This document shows positions 43,690 to 55,000 of a stretch of 64,000 bases of DNA, one piece after another. The notes beneath the pieces are model-generated. The model worked only from the letters and a program-made list of their open reading frames with translations. It was not told where the DNA came from and ran no database searches. The position numbers and the translations under genes are program-made. Location of the stretch: contig NC_088788.1 of NCBI RefSeq assembly GCF_949628265.1, positions 35,264,335 to 35,328,334 on the forward strand. Reading direction: 5' to 3'. The stretch is from Cloeon dipterum. Its lineage: Eukaryota; Arthropoda; Insecta; Ephemeroptera; Baetidae. Each line of letters opens with the position of its first letter. The stretch's first letter is position 1.

Positions 43690-43800
43690 GGGATGATAAA
43701 AGGGTTGGCATCCTTAAACTACCTCGGCTATCTAGGGGAGGCCATGACTATCCGAACGGCGTACAGTTTTGGTCTATTTGATGCTTAGAAGAAAAGCTTT
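43690..43800 (+). repeat. R1 dispersed repeat, end fragment
   Basis: GGCTATCTAGGGGAGGCCAT, CTATCCGAACGGCGTACAGT and TTGATGCTTAGAAG follow the R1 end order. Confidence 0.45.
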
Positions 43801-44110
43801 GGTGAAAAATCGTTATTTTCAGAGGCCTAATAAAACAGGGTATCACTTAATCTCGGGTTTTATGAGACAAATTTACTGAAATTACTTACCAATTGACTCG
43901 TCTTCAAGTCCCATGATGCATAGAAGTGGTTCCACGATGGTTGACACTTAACTCCGTTGCGCAGTGAGGTACAAGTATTAAAAAATATAAAAAAATCAAA
44001 TTTTTCGTTTTTTAGGGAGCAAAACGAGGGTTAAAAAAAGATGCAGAAGGATCACTGATTGCTTTATGCTATGACGTATAGCCATTCTGATAACTATGGG
44101 GAGATACGGT

Positions 44111-44111
<1 letters not shown>

Positions 44112-44140
<29 letters not shown>
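44112..44140 (+). repeat. (TA)n microsatellite
   Basis: An AT dinucleotide run directly next to the 3' side of the minus-strand tRNA-like sequence, possibly the tail of that SINE. Confidence 0.9.
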
Positions 44141-44141
<1 letters not shown>

Positions 44142-44212
44142 CATCCCATCTCGAACCCAAATCTCCGTCAACGCCTCATGCGTTAACCAATAACTGAGCT
44201 GGTCTGGCTCCC
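44140..44212 (-). mobile_element. tRNA-derived SINE head (tRNA-like sequence)
   Basis: On the minus strand ACCAGCTCAGTTATTGGTTA matches an A box, and TTTGGGTTCGAGATGGG, about 45 nt later, matches a B box (GGTTCGA). GCATGAGG sits where the anticodon arm would begin. The T-arm and acceptor stems do not pair properly, so this is not a functional tRNA. It is read as a tRNA-derived SINE or tRNA pseudogene, with the (TA)n tract as its tail. Confidence 0.5.
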
Positions 44213-44264
44213 CATTTTAATTACATGCCGTTGGCGTTTAATAAATAAATCAATCAATCAAAAG

Positions 44265-44420
44265 TGTTAAAGGTTTGGCACCCCATGGCTAGTTTGGCAG
44301 TCTAGGGGAGATTAAGACTAGTCTAGTGGTGTGTAGTTTTTGAAAATCCAACAAATATAGAAGCTGAGATTTGGGCGTGAGAACATTTTTTAAAATCCTG
44401 AAAAAACAACGTTTTTTATT
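44265..44420 (+). repeat. R1 dispersed repeat, end fragment
   Basis: GCAGTCTAGGGGAGATTAAG, ACTAGTCTAGTGGTGTGTAG and AGAAGCTGAGATTTGGGCG match the R1 terminal block. Confidence 0.5.
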
Positions 44421-44912
44421 TAAATTTTTTTTAATAAAAAATCTATTGTGAGGCAATAAACCATCCCAGGTTTTGACAGTTCCATCCTATTTTTTGGGCA
44501 AAATCCCACAAAATAGGTTTCTCAATGAGTTTCCTGTCAAATGAGGCAAAAAATCAGCAAAATTGCCGGAGCCGCCAGGCCAAAACTTCAATTATTTAGA
44601 GATTCTATGACATTCTACAATTAAGAAAATATTTAATTTCAACTTATTTTTAAATATCCCCTTAAATTTGGTAACAACCTGTTTGGACCGTTGATTAATG
44701 TTTAAATTATAAATATAGTGTACATACAAGATTAAGACGAAAAATTGGTGTCTTTATATTAAGATATATTTATAACAATAATTTTTCCAGTGAATTTTTT
44801 AGAAGATATAATTATGCTACTATCAATTAGCGGAGCTGAAGGTGTGTCAAGCTGAGGGTTAGGCCACTAATGGGGCAGCATGGGAAAGAAGAGGTCACTC
44901 GCGGCGGGAGCA

Positions 44913-44913
<1 letters not shown>

Positions 44914-44943
<30 letters not shown>

Positions 44944-45014
44944 CCGCGTGGCGGCAACAATAGTCTCGCGGCCGGCCTGGCACGCTGCTCTCTCTCTCTC
45001 TCTCTCTCTCTCTC
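44914..45014 (+). repeat. (TG)n and (CT)n microsatellites
   Basis: A TG run (44914-44943) and a CT run (44988-45014) separated by a GC-rich 44-base spacer. Confidence 0.9.
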
Positions 45015-45377
45015 GCTCGGATTGATTTGCGTGAATGAAATATTGATTGCAGTTTCCGCGGAGATAATTAAAAGTGGCTGCGTCGGCGGCCCGCGGGCGG
45101 CCCCGCGGGGCCCGGCCGCAATTGGCGGGGCGAAGGGCCGCCATCGGGTTGCCATGGCGACGCCGACACGCGAGAGTGCAAAGCCGACGCCGCCGCCGCC
45201 TCCGGGCTTGCCACCCCCGGCCCCCTACCCCCGTTCATCCTTTCCTCGCGTCCCGCTCAGATGTGCCGCGGGCCAGTGGCGGGCGGGCGGACGGGCGGAC
45301 GGGCCAGTTTGACAAAATCGACGACTCCTCTCTACTCTCCACTGAGCGGATTTTCCAAAATTTTCGGATTGTTTTTA

Positions 45378-46833
45378 GTCGCGGGTAGACATCAGAGCCA
45401 GCCGCGCCGCGCCGCGCCAGCCGACTCAGCCGGTCCTTTTCTCGAGCCGCCAGCCGCCGACCTTTTTAATCGGCTCAGCCAGCTGAGCCGCGCCAGCCAG
45501 CCAGCCACCCATAATTTTTATCTTTTCCATTTTTTCATTTCACGTGCCCCAAAGCTAAAAAAAAACTTTGCACCGTTCTCTGTTTCATGGAAATTTTTTC
45601 TGAAGTAGTTTGTACTCAGTAAGTCGACTGTCTTAAAAAACGCTGTTTTTCTTGTGAGTTGCAAATTTATGTAACTTGCAACCGCATTTTTCCTCCGCAA
45701 AACTGCATTTTTTTCGGAAAAACCCCCAATGTTCAAAAAACTGTTTTAAGCGTTTTTTTCTGCAATTTAGAGCATTATTTTAAACAACACATGCATTTTT
45801 ATGGAAAATTCTCATGATGGATAACAAAAAACAGGGATTTTTACAAAATCAGTATAAAAGCGATTGATGGTTTCACTAAGAGTCTGAACATTTTGACTCT
45901 TCGATCATCGCAAATTTCCTAAATTTGAGCTTTTTACGGCACGAAATATGACTTTTAGGGGTTAAAATCTGAAAAATGCGGGAGACCCCAAAACTGTGGG
46001 TTTGTTGCCAGCTGATTTTTTGCGCATTTTGAAATTGGCGAACCCTGTTCGCAACGTGTTTTTCCAATTTGAAAACCGATTTCCCACCTAATTCGCTTCT
46101 TTCATCTTAAAATTTCATTGCTTCTTCATTCCTAAAATATAAACTTCAATTATGGCCATTTGAAAGGAAAAACAAAAATGTAATACAAAAAACTTAATTT
46201 TAACATTAATTTGTCGTCCATTTTATAGCATACTTATAGCTTAACAGGGTTCCCCAATTTTGCAATGTGCAAAAATTAACCACTATTTTTTGCGTATAAT
46301 ACCAGCGGGAAAATCCTCCAGATTTAGGTTTTTCTGCATTTTTTCGAAAAACCCAAAAATGGTCACATTCCGTGTCAAAAGTCAGAAATTTTGGAAAATT
46401 ACGATGACTCTTGAGTGTTAAAATTTTCGGTCTTTCAGAGGAATTAACCCACCGGTTTTTTTAAAAATCCCTTCTTTTGGTCATCCAGCATCATGAGCAT
46501 TTTTGAAGTTCTATAAAAATGCATGTGATTCAGAAAAAAATCGCAAAATTTCATAAAAAAAACTCTAAAATATTTTTTAGCAATGCAGTTTGTTTTTTTC
46601 CGGAAAAATGCGGATTTTTGCGATCGCTGCAGTTTACAGCGTGTTACGCGTAAGTTGTTAGTTGCGATTTTCGAGTTATGCAGTCTTAAAAAGCACATGA
46701 GCCGGCTGCAAGCCAGCCGCCAGCCGAGCCGATGAAATTTTGCCAGCCAGCCGCCGATGTCTGTATTGACGGCTCGGAGCCGGAAAGTCAGCCGCCGATC
46801 AAAATGCGGGCGGCTCAGATGTCTAGTCGCGGG
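45378..46833. mobile_element. hAT-like non-autonomous DNA transposon with 8-bp target duplication
   Basis: Element 45386-46825 (1440 bp) is flanked by the perfect 8-bp direct repeat GTCGCGGG (45378-45385 and 46826-46833). Terminal inverted repeats are TAGACATCAGAGCC and the complement of GGCTCAGATGTCTA (13 of 14 match). Both subterminal regions are dense in CAGCC/GCCAGCCG words, typical of transposase-binding arrays. An 8-bp duplication and a TAG start fit the hAT superfamily. No ORF long enough for transposase exists inside; the interior is AT-rich with degenerate inverted blocks (45625-45725 against 46580-46690). Confidence 0.75.
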
Positions 46834-47344
46834 ATTGTTTTCGTCACATAATAATCACAAAAGATAATGCTTGAGTTATAGAGACAATACAATACCATGG
46901 CTGTTATTATTTTTTCACGATGAATTTAAAGGGGAATGGGATGAAAAATTGAAATTTAATCAAATGAATGGAGTTCTTTGACCTTTTTCTAACGAATATA
47001 ATTTTTTTTAAAAGCCTACCTAAAAATTCATGAGGAATTTTTAAAACTAAAATTATAAAATTAAATTTTTATAAAAAAAAATAAAGAGCAAATTTTCAAG
47101 ATTATTTAAAACCAATGATGGATGTCTAATAATACTTTCAAAAAATGTTAAAAGAACTAGGAAAAGGAGAGAAGAAAAATAAAATTGTTGTCACAAGACT
47201 AGTAAAAAGAACAACTTTAAATTTTTAACCACTTTTGATTGTTATTTTTCAAATTTGAGCTATTTTTTCTATTGAATGTCTAAGTAGTGGATACTAGTGT
47301 CTAAAATGTTGGATTAAAATGTCGTAAGTCTATGTAACATGTGT

Positions 47345-47745
47345 AGAAAATTTCAAGAAAGTTCAATCTTTTTTTGTGAGATACGGAGAGTCAACACAGG
47401 CTGAAAAAAATAGGATTATTGAGTTAACTTGAATGGCAAATAAAATCAAAATTGCTCGATCAGCTGGTATTGTCCTGCGGAACATGCTGAGGGTTACGCC
47501 TGACGTCAGACATATGACCTTTAGGAAAGGTAATAAATCGAACCCTGCCGCCAGGGCCCCCTCCAACGATTGATATGATTAAATTCCCATGTGTAGCCAC
47601 TTAACCGACACCTGACGGGCTCTGTAATGATTCGATTTGCAAGATGTGCACACTGTTCGAACAGCAAAGTTGAGAACTTTCCGTATATGTGCAATTTTAC
47701 CCTTTGGAAGACATCAGGGAACGCCCTGGTAAGCCCAAAATTCCG
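47345..47745 (+). repeat. R2 dispersed repeat
   Basis: Blocks ATTGCTCGATCAGCTGGTAT, ACGCCTGACGTCAGACATAT, TCGAACCCTGCCGCCAGGGC, GACACCTGACGGGCTCTGTA and CTTTGGAAGACATCAGGGAA. Confidence 0.6.
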
Positions 47746-48088
47746 TTCCTGAGTGCCTTGATGACTTCCAAATGGTCAAATATTCTGAAAGCGTTTTAGG
47801 AGTTTTCTATCCTGAAAGATAATTTATCCTTAATGCACTGCATTTAAGACCGATATGACTAAAATTTGGTCTTATTTTAAAAGAAGTCAAGAAAATTTTA
47901 CTTTGAACAAATAAATTCTAAAACTCATTCATTTTACTTTTCTAAAAATTACAAATGTATTTCATTGAACTATGTATATTAATAATAATGAGAAAAAAGG
48001 CCCAAATGAACAAGCGATCAAGTCGCTGAAAGGTCGGCAAATCAAAATATAGATTTTTGAAAAATGCGACCACTCGAGGTTGTTATCA

Positions 48089-48330
48089 TGTTGAATATAA
48101 TTAAAACCAGCTTCATCCTCGTTGTCAAAAAGAGAAATTCGTCGTTTTTATTCCTCGACCAGTTTCATCACATAAATACGTCCTAATCATGAGTTACAAT
48201 TACAATCAAATACAACAATGCAATAATGTCATATCTAAAATTACAAAAAAAATCCATACAATTCTTAAAAAAATGACGAATTTCTCTTTTTGGCAACGAA
48301 GATGAAGCCTGGTTTTAATTTTATTCAACA
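48089..48330. repeat. Long inverted repeat (about 60-bp arms)
   Basis: The left arm 48089-48146 and right arm 48268-48330 are near-perfect complements over about 60 bases (AACCAGCTTCATCCTCGTTG with CAACGAAGATGAAGCCTGGT; AAAAGAGAAATTCGTC with GACGAATTTCTCTTTT). The loop is about 120 bases. No other copy was noticed in the window. Confidence 0.65.
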
Positions 48331-49589
48331 AAATATAGATGTTACTGTCAGCAAGGAGGACTTCTGCTATCTTTGGTTGAAAAGCTGGTTACGCTAATAA
48401 TTTATTTATTTAACCATCAATCGATCAGTCTCCGCAGAAGTGAAAATCTTGAACGCAGCTCATCTTCCTGTTTGTTCGCCACTTTGTAATCATTATATAG
48501 TTTTAATTAGTTTGTTGTTTGATTTGGTCAATTTTAGTTTTCAAAGTCTATTAACAATAAGTATAGCCACTATGGAGTTGGTTAGCAAGCAAATCGTGGG
48601 AGAGGATTCTGGTTCCGCCACTGCGAGAGAGGTGGCCGCGAGGCAGATATTTGATATGCACGCTAGCGAGCAAACGAGCGCCGAACCGCCACTGCCCCCG
48701 GCTCTCACCCTCGAGGCCCTTGCCGCCCGATTTTTCTAATCAACTCGCGAAATCCACCCCCAGAAGCCGGAGTGCGTGCTCTATATTCGTGCTTTGAAGA
48801 GGCTTTTCGGTACAAATAATTATGCAATGCGGACAATTTTTCTCCGCTCGCTCCGCTCGGAAAATGTTAATTTTTTTATTTTTGCTCTCTTTATTATTCT
48901 TCCTGAGCACTTGTCAGAGCAGGAAAAGGAACGGGCAGATTTCCAATTTGAAACTCGATACCACGAGCGCCAGGCATAATTAAAAGTTGAAAAAGCGAAT
49001 TTGATGCTTGGGAAAACAACAAAGAGCAGCGAGCGTGCCTTTCCTGACAGAAAACACACGCAGCGCGCAGCAGCTAAATCTCCTTTTTTCTTGATCGGTG
49101 GGAATATAATGTGCGCCCAATTAGAAAGGGAAAAAACGCTGACATCTGATCAGATTGCTCGTTATCGCGCAATTACCAGATTGAACAAGTAGTCTCTCAA
49201 TACGGAGACGTCAAACAAGGATAATGAGATGATGATTACAGACATCCGTCGAGTATGCATAGCACCCGGGAGTAAAAATACAGCTGCTATTCTTATTATC
49301 CCGCTTGTTTTTTTTCTATCAAAAGGTTCTGTCCCTTCTGACGACTTTCCTCTCTTTGTGGGAGGTTCTTTGATGTGTATTTACGTAATAATAAATTTTA
49401 CTTACAATTTAAATGTGAATCGTGAATAATGGCGTTCTTTTGTAGAAATCCTTACAATTAGATCAGGAAGAACTGGCAGAATCATATACATGCTTTATAT
49501 TTATGGAAAAAAAGACAAATAATTTGTTAAAATTTGGTGGCTATGAGCTGAGACATCAAAAAATCATATCATCAAATTGAAGAAGAGCT

Positions 49590-49760
49590 TTACAGGCCAA
49601 TAGACAAGGACCGGAACAATTTTTTCGCTTGATTTTGATCCCTTCGTCGCGTTTCATTCAATAGTATGCAAATATTAGACGAAAATTCCCAAAATTGTGG
49701 AATAAATCGTGGATAATCTAGTACGGAGACAGATTGCAAACTTTTGAGCCAGTTTTCTCA
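49590..49760 (-). repeat. R4 dispersed repeat
   Basis: Inverted R4: CAAGGACCGGAACAATTTTT, TCGCTTGATTTTGATCCCTT, TTCATTCAATAGTATGCAAA, GTACGGAGACAGATTGC. Confidence 0.55.
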
Positions 49761-50539
49761 AAAATTAAAAAAGCTTTCCTTCATTTTTAAATATTTGGGG
49801 AAGAGAGGTTGAAATAATGAAGACTGATAAATCTCACCGATTTTCTGGTACAGCTCTACTTTTTAATTTTGGTTTGTTCAAATTTTTCTCTAGACGCGGC
49901 CATAAAAAGTCAGTGGAAGGACAACACAATTACGCCCTCACAACGCGAGAAGTTTTTTGCGCGCGATAATTAGCCAGGCCGTTGATTTTTCCCTCTCGTC
50001 GGTCGCACGATTTTGCGCGTGCGACAAAAGCTTTTGTTTTCGTCAAAAGTCCACGCGCCCTGCGGCCAAAGTCTACGTTTCCTGCGAAAAAAAAGTCGGG
50101 CGAGAATTTGCGTCCGTCGAGCCGACCGACGACGATGGAGTGAGAGAAAAGGACTAATTGGCCCCGCAAGAGCAGGCACAGCTTGATCGTGCACGCATAA
50201 AAAAATGCGAGAGGGTAAAAAAGTAAAAACAAACAGCCGCCGAAGCAGCATTTCCTTTTTCTCGCTGGTAAACATTGAATTTCAGTTGAGAGTATATATC
50301 GAGGACGAAACTCGAAACCCTCAGCAGGGGAGTCTGATTTAACACCACGCTGATTTTGGAACTTATTCTCTCCTTGAAATTTCAAACTAACGAATTTTGA
50401 TTAAATCAGTAATTTAATGCTTTTCTGTCAGCCATAGAAACGGACTGAAAAAAGTCACCGAACGCCTTCCAAACCGATTTTGTGTGTCTACTTGCAGCTA
50501 ATAGTTAGTCTTGATCAAAAATGACAAAAATACAACTAA

Positions 50540-50880
50540 GTTGATTCAACCCGATTTAATTTCAAATGAAAACACGCAAATCGGAGATTCTTTGCTTGAA
50601 AAATTCTTGACGCTAATTGGTTGACGCAACGCGCACGTCAGAAGCTCCCGCGGTTGCCTGACAAGAACTAACTGTGTAGTTAATTGCGCGGGAGATACTG
50701 ACATGCGCGTTGCGTCAGCAAATCAGCGTCGAGAATTCTTCAAACTAAAGAATTTTCGATTTGCGCCATTTCAATTGTAGTTAAATCGGTTTGTTTACTT
50801 AAAATGTGGTTCTATTATTGCAAATCAATGGAACAACTCTCTCTGCTGAGTGAAGAGACCAAACATCGGGTTACAAGAAA
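50540..50880. mobile_element. FB-C fold-back MITE
   Basis: The arms mirror each other: ACACGCAAATCGGAGATTCT against AGAATTTTCGATTTGCGCCA, and GGTTGACGCAACGCGCACGT against CATGCGCGTTGCGTCAGC. The centre is CTCCCGCG...CGCGGGAG. The core palindrome is about 50540-50810. Similarity to the solo arm at 4835-5030 extends to about 50880. It has no ORF. Confidence 0.6.
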
Positions 50881-51420
50881 TATTGGGATTCCATTTTACG
50901 TGCGGTTCCAGAGGCGTCCAGCGACTTAATTGATTTCAAAGGTTTCTGATATGACGAAACTATGTAGTTGTTTAAAAGAGATTTCCCCTTTATGTTATGT
51001 AATAAAGTCTCTATTATACATCCTTCTCTCCCACTGTTCAATTATTTTAGCTCGAAAATGAATTAAAATAAATACCATGATACTTTTTAATACTTTATTC
51101 GTTTGTTTAGTAAGAATTATCACAAATGTTTCGAATCGTATCCGACACTGTAATAGTAGGTTGACGAACAGCAAATGAAAGAAAAGGTCAAGTGCAAAAT
51201 AAAAATTTTTAATAGATACTCTTCTTCATCTTTTTCATTTTCATCATCAATGTTTTCCGAGTGTCTAAAAAAACATGCACAACACTGAATTAAAACAAAC
51301 AGTTAATTCTTCCTCTGCTGCAAGTTGGTTAATTATTTCGTTTTTGATTCTCCCTCGCTTGCTCGTGAAATGAATGTGTTGAACAATGACATTGCATTGA
51401 AAGTCTTTCAGCATGTGATT

Positions 51421-51442
51421 TGTCAATCAATCAATCAATCAA
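51421..51442 (+). repeat. (TCAA)n simple repeat
   Basis: Five TCAA units in AT-rich intergenic DNA downstream of TAF4. Confidence 0.85.
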
Positions 51443-51544
51443 TGGATTTCTATGTACACATACAGAGATGTACCTTCCCCACGGGCAGAGGGGAGGGGGG
51501 AGGTACCCACTAGAAGACCCGAGCTAACACAAACTTAACAATCA

Positions 51545-51550
51545 TTTATT
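51545..51550 (-). terminator. Candidate poly(A) signal of TAF4
   Basis: The minus strand carries AATAAA here, about 506 nt after the TAF4 stop. The intervening 3' UTR includes a (GC)n tract (51918-51937) flanked by a short inverted repeat. Confidence 0.4.
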
Positions 51551-51917
51551 AAATCGTAACCAACTGCACCCACTCGGCCCTTCAGGTTCAGGGGAGGTCA
51601 ACAAATTAGGGGAGGGGCTCTCCTCGTCAGGGGGTGGGTAGCTAACAATCGAACAAAGGGAAGGTAATGTGTGTTATGCATTCCATTCGCGACTCGATGA
51701 TTCGGGGGAAGGGGGTACGGGGGCAACTCCCGCTCGCGGAGGGGAGCGCCCCAGGGTCGGGGGAGGTTCGGCTCTTCGCGTCAGGGGAGGGAGGAGAGGT
51801 GGTGGCCGGAGGGGCAGCACAATCCAAGTGCACTTGAGACAGTGTGGAATGTGATCAAGGTCCTCTTTGGTGTCCCGCGATACAAAAATAGTGCTGGCTG
51901 GCGCTTGGACTCTCTCT

Positions 51918-51937
51918 CGCGCGCGCGCGCGCGCGCG
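51918..51937 (+). repeat. (GC)n tract in TAF4 3' UTR
   Basis: About ten CG dinucleotides, flanked by GCGCTTGGAC and GTCCAGCGC, which are inverted. It is potentially Z-DNA or hairpin forming. Confidence 0.85.
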
Positions 51938-52055
51938 TCCAGCGCTGCTTGCTTTATACTCAATTAAAACTGCATCGTTCGCTTTTTGGCTGGCTGGTTC
52001 ACTTGTTATTATTGGTCACAGTCACAGTTTTCATAGTTCACGTTTTGTGTTGTAT

Positions 52056-55000
52056 TCATTTGAGATACGTCTTGTACAGGAACGGAGACCGGCACGTTGG
52101 CTTTTCCTGCTCCAGAAGGAACAGAATGTCCCTCATCGTGACTCGCTTCACTCTCGACCGCAATGGCATCTGCAAAAGCAACAAATCGCGCAATTCAAAA
52201 AGTGGCAAGCAATTTGGATTGAAATTAGAACAAATTAACACTCTGAAAATTATTCAATAATTTTGAAACAAAAAATGAATAAAGATTAGGGATGCAAAAA
52301 ACCAGCATTATCGTTTTTAATTTTTAACCTACTTCTAGCAGGCAATGTTTGCACCTCATTTTTCAGTAATTTTCTAGTTATTTGCCCATGGCCTTGACTT
52401 GAAAATTGTCAAGAGAGAAATTTCTAGAGAAATTGGGGCAGAAAATATAAATTTTATAGAAGGGAAATTTTGACCACTCTGACCGAAAACTTTTGAAAAC
52501 AGACAAAGAAATACGCAGACAATTTCTGAAATGACTGAATTTTCATAGCCATTCATTTAAAAAGTCGAACGTAAATTTAAAATTCAACTGTCATAGTGAT
52601 TTGATTTTAGACACCAAATTCACACAATATTCACATGACCATTTCGCACAACCAAAACCCTCCTAAATGGCATATCAAGACTCAAACGCAATAATTACGT
52701 GCGCGAAAGTGTCTACTGAGTTTGTGTATAATTTTAACATAAAATATCCAGTGCTTCAGCACTTTAAAAATTAACATTTTTATCCTGATTCCCATGGTAT
52801 TTTACCAACCCAAAAGATAACTTACCGCCGCTTTTGTTGCACCACTGCTAGAACCACTTGTTCCCGCTGACGGAGACTGCAAAATTTAAATTGTTAACTC
52901 ACGCTCAGCAAAATTGTAATTCATCAGAAAATTTAAGCATTATTATTATTTACCACGGTGTGGTTTCCATTGTAGATATTACAAAGCATGTACTGAAAAT
53001 TCTCGTGGGCGTGACAACCACTTTTGATCAAAATAAGAATAATATTCACCTGTCCTGACGAACTTGAAGCTCCATTAAGGTCAATCTTTGGCCTTTTCCG
53101 GGGCCCGATGGCCTGGAGGGCAGTCAGATTCGCCTCTCGCTGCCTCAACTCCTCCATCTCAGCCCTTTGCATCTAAACACCAAAGTGGATAAATTATTAA
53201 ATATTATTATTCAAGTGGCGTTCATTTACCTCTTTCGCTTTGGCTTTCAGTTTTGCCTGTTCTGGATCCTCAGTTTTGGATCTGCTCTTAGCGGCGCGCA
53301 ATAACAACTCTCGCTCCTGCTCGTCGTGCCTTCTCCGCTCCATACGGTCGAGATCTTCCAGAAACCGCAGCTTCGCTCGAACGTCCTGCGTCGGCTCGTA
53401 ATGAGACTCCAACTGAAATTTTTTATTATGATTTGTTCAATGACACTTGAAAATCAGGCAATCGGGAAGAGCGACTGTTTAATCAAGGGTTTGCAGCACT
53501 AACTGAACAAGATTTTTGTGATGCTAGGGGGTGATTTCCACTCTTTAAAAAAGCTGCGATTTTACTTTTTAATTAAAAAATCAATTTAATAAAAAAATAC
53601 CTTCAGCATATCCTGCCTATGTTCTGAAATTACAGCCAATTTTTCTAAGAGGTCTTTCAGTCGCTCCTGGGTGGCGTGAGAAATCATGGCAGCTACGTCA
53701 GAGTTTGGGGGCTCATCTAGGCCGTGTTTCGCCACTGAAAGAATGTACACGCAAAATCAGAGCACAGATTCACAACCCAGGGGTAAACTCACAAATTTGT
53801 TTAATTTTTTGATGCAAAGGTCCAGCGTGGAGGAAAAGCTCATCCTTAACCGAACGAATCTGCGTTCCTACGAACTCGGTTGAGCCTAGAATGCGCTGCG
53901 ACTCCTCCGCCAGGTTGACGCCTCCCATGGCAGCAACATCGTTAATGTCGTCATCGCCGCTGTACGAAACATTCAGTGACTTACTGTTATCGAATGAAAA
54001 TGGCCGACCCTTACGCATATCCCGATGAAGAAAAAGTCTTCTTCTCCTTCTCTTTGGGCAGTGTGGAAATGGTTTTGACCGTGGTGGTGGCAGTGACTGG
54101 CGCCTGGCCCCGAACCACTGTGATCGGCGTCGACATCTTGCCCGCCAACGCTGGACGCGTCGGCTGCATCATTGAAAGGCATTCATTAAAATCGGGTGTA
54201 ATTCCTTCTTACGGAGGATTAGGGATGGACACCATTTACTAAAGAAACCAACCACAAAATAAGGAGAAAAAGGTCCTGGGAGTATTAACATTTAATTTTT
54301 AGCATTCCTACTTGAAAATAATTAGGATTGTAATACTACACAAGCCATGGAAAACTGAATTTTTAGGTTCAGGAGAAAATGACTATGATAGAGATAGAGA
54401 TTTTGAATCTATCAGCTTTTGATTAGAAGCTAGCAACTCAACCTAACCAAAAATATCTACTTCTTGAATCCAGTTTTCACACAAACATGCCAAGGCCCAA
54501 TTAAAAGAAATTGAGAATGGTCCATTGCAACTTATTAGAGCTTGAAATCCCCTTCAATGTTCCGAATTTTTATCAGCCAGTTTAAGCCAGGGTGGTTAAA
54601 ACCAGGCAACTTTTGTCGGCCAAAAATACGGCATTTTTAAAAAATGGTTGGAATTTATGGCTAAAATAGGTTGTTTGCTACAGAAACATTTAAGATTTAA
54701 TGTTTGAAGTTGAATTTTTCAAACCTTTAAAAATTGAATTCCTCAAATTATAAAATTCAAGGTGGAGATGTTTTATACTTGACACATATGATACTTCCCT
54801 AATTTAGCCAATATAAACCAGCTCCGTTGAAAATTGTAAAAAAAATTATTGTAACACTTTCCCTGCAAGTAACGTGAAAGTTAAGTACAAGCAATATTCA
54901 ATCCAGAAGGTTGATGCGATTTCTACCAAGTCACCACTGCATGCCTTGAAATATCTGATTTTGAGATTGGCTTACTGTGGTGAGGCGGACTGTGGTGGTA

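Larger units (their letters stand above)
42970..45377. other. Intergenic repeat-rich DNA
   Basis: No exon was seen. It holds R1 fragments (43690-43800, 44265-44420), a (TA)n run (44112-44140), a tRNA-like SINE head (44140-44212), TG and CT microsatellites (44914-44943, 44988-45014) and a GC island (45060-45330). Confidence 0.45.
46834..51540. other. Intergenic AT-rich DNA
   Basis: No convincing exon. It contains R2 (47345-47745), a hairpin (48089-48330), R4 (49590-49760) and FB-C (50540-50880). A small GC-balanced patch at 48560-48990 has a 55-codon frame from ATG 48572 with no recognisable domain. Confidence 0.45.

Noticed and set aside
44140-44212. Functional tRNA gene
   Set aside because: The A and B boxes are present, but the T-arm and acceptor stems do not pair. 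Treated as a SINE head or pseudo-tRNA.
48572-48739. 55-codon frame MELVSKQIVGEDSG... as a small gene
   Set aside because: It has an ATG and fairly normal codons, but no signal peptide, domain or neighbouring exon could be recognised. Left as unsupported.
51421-51442. CRISPR-like or satellite array
   Set aside because: It is a simple TCAA repeat. No spaced direct repeats of CRISPR type occur anywhere in the window.
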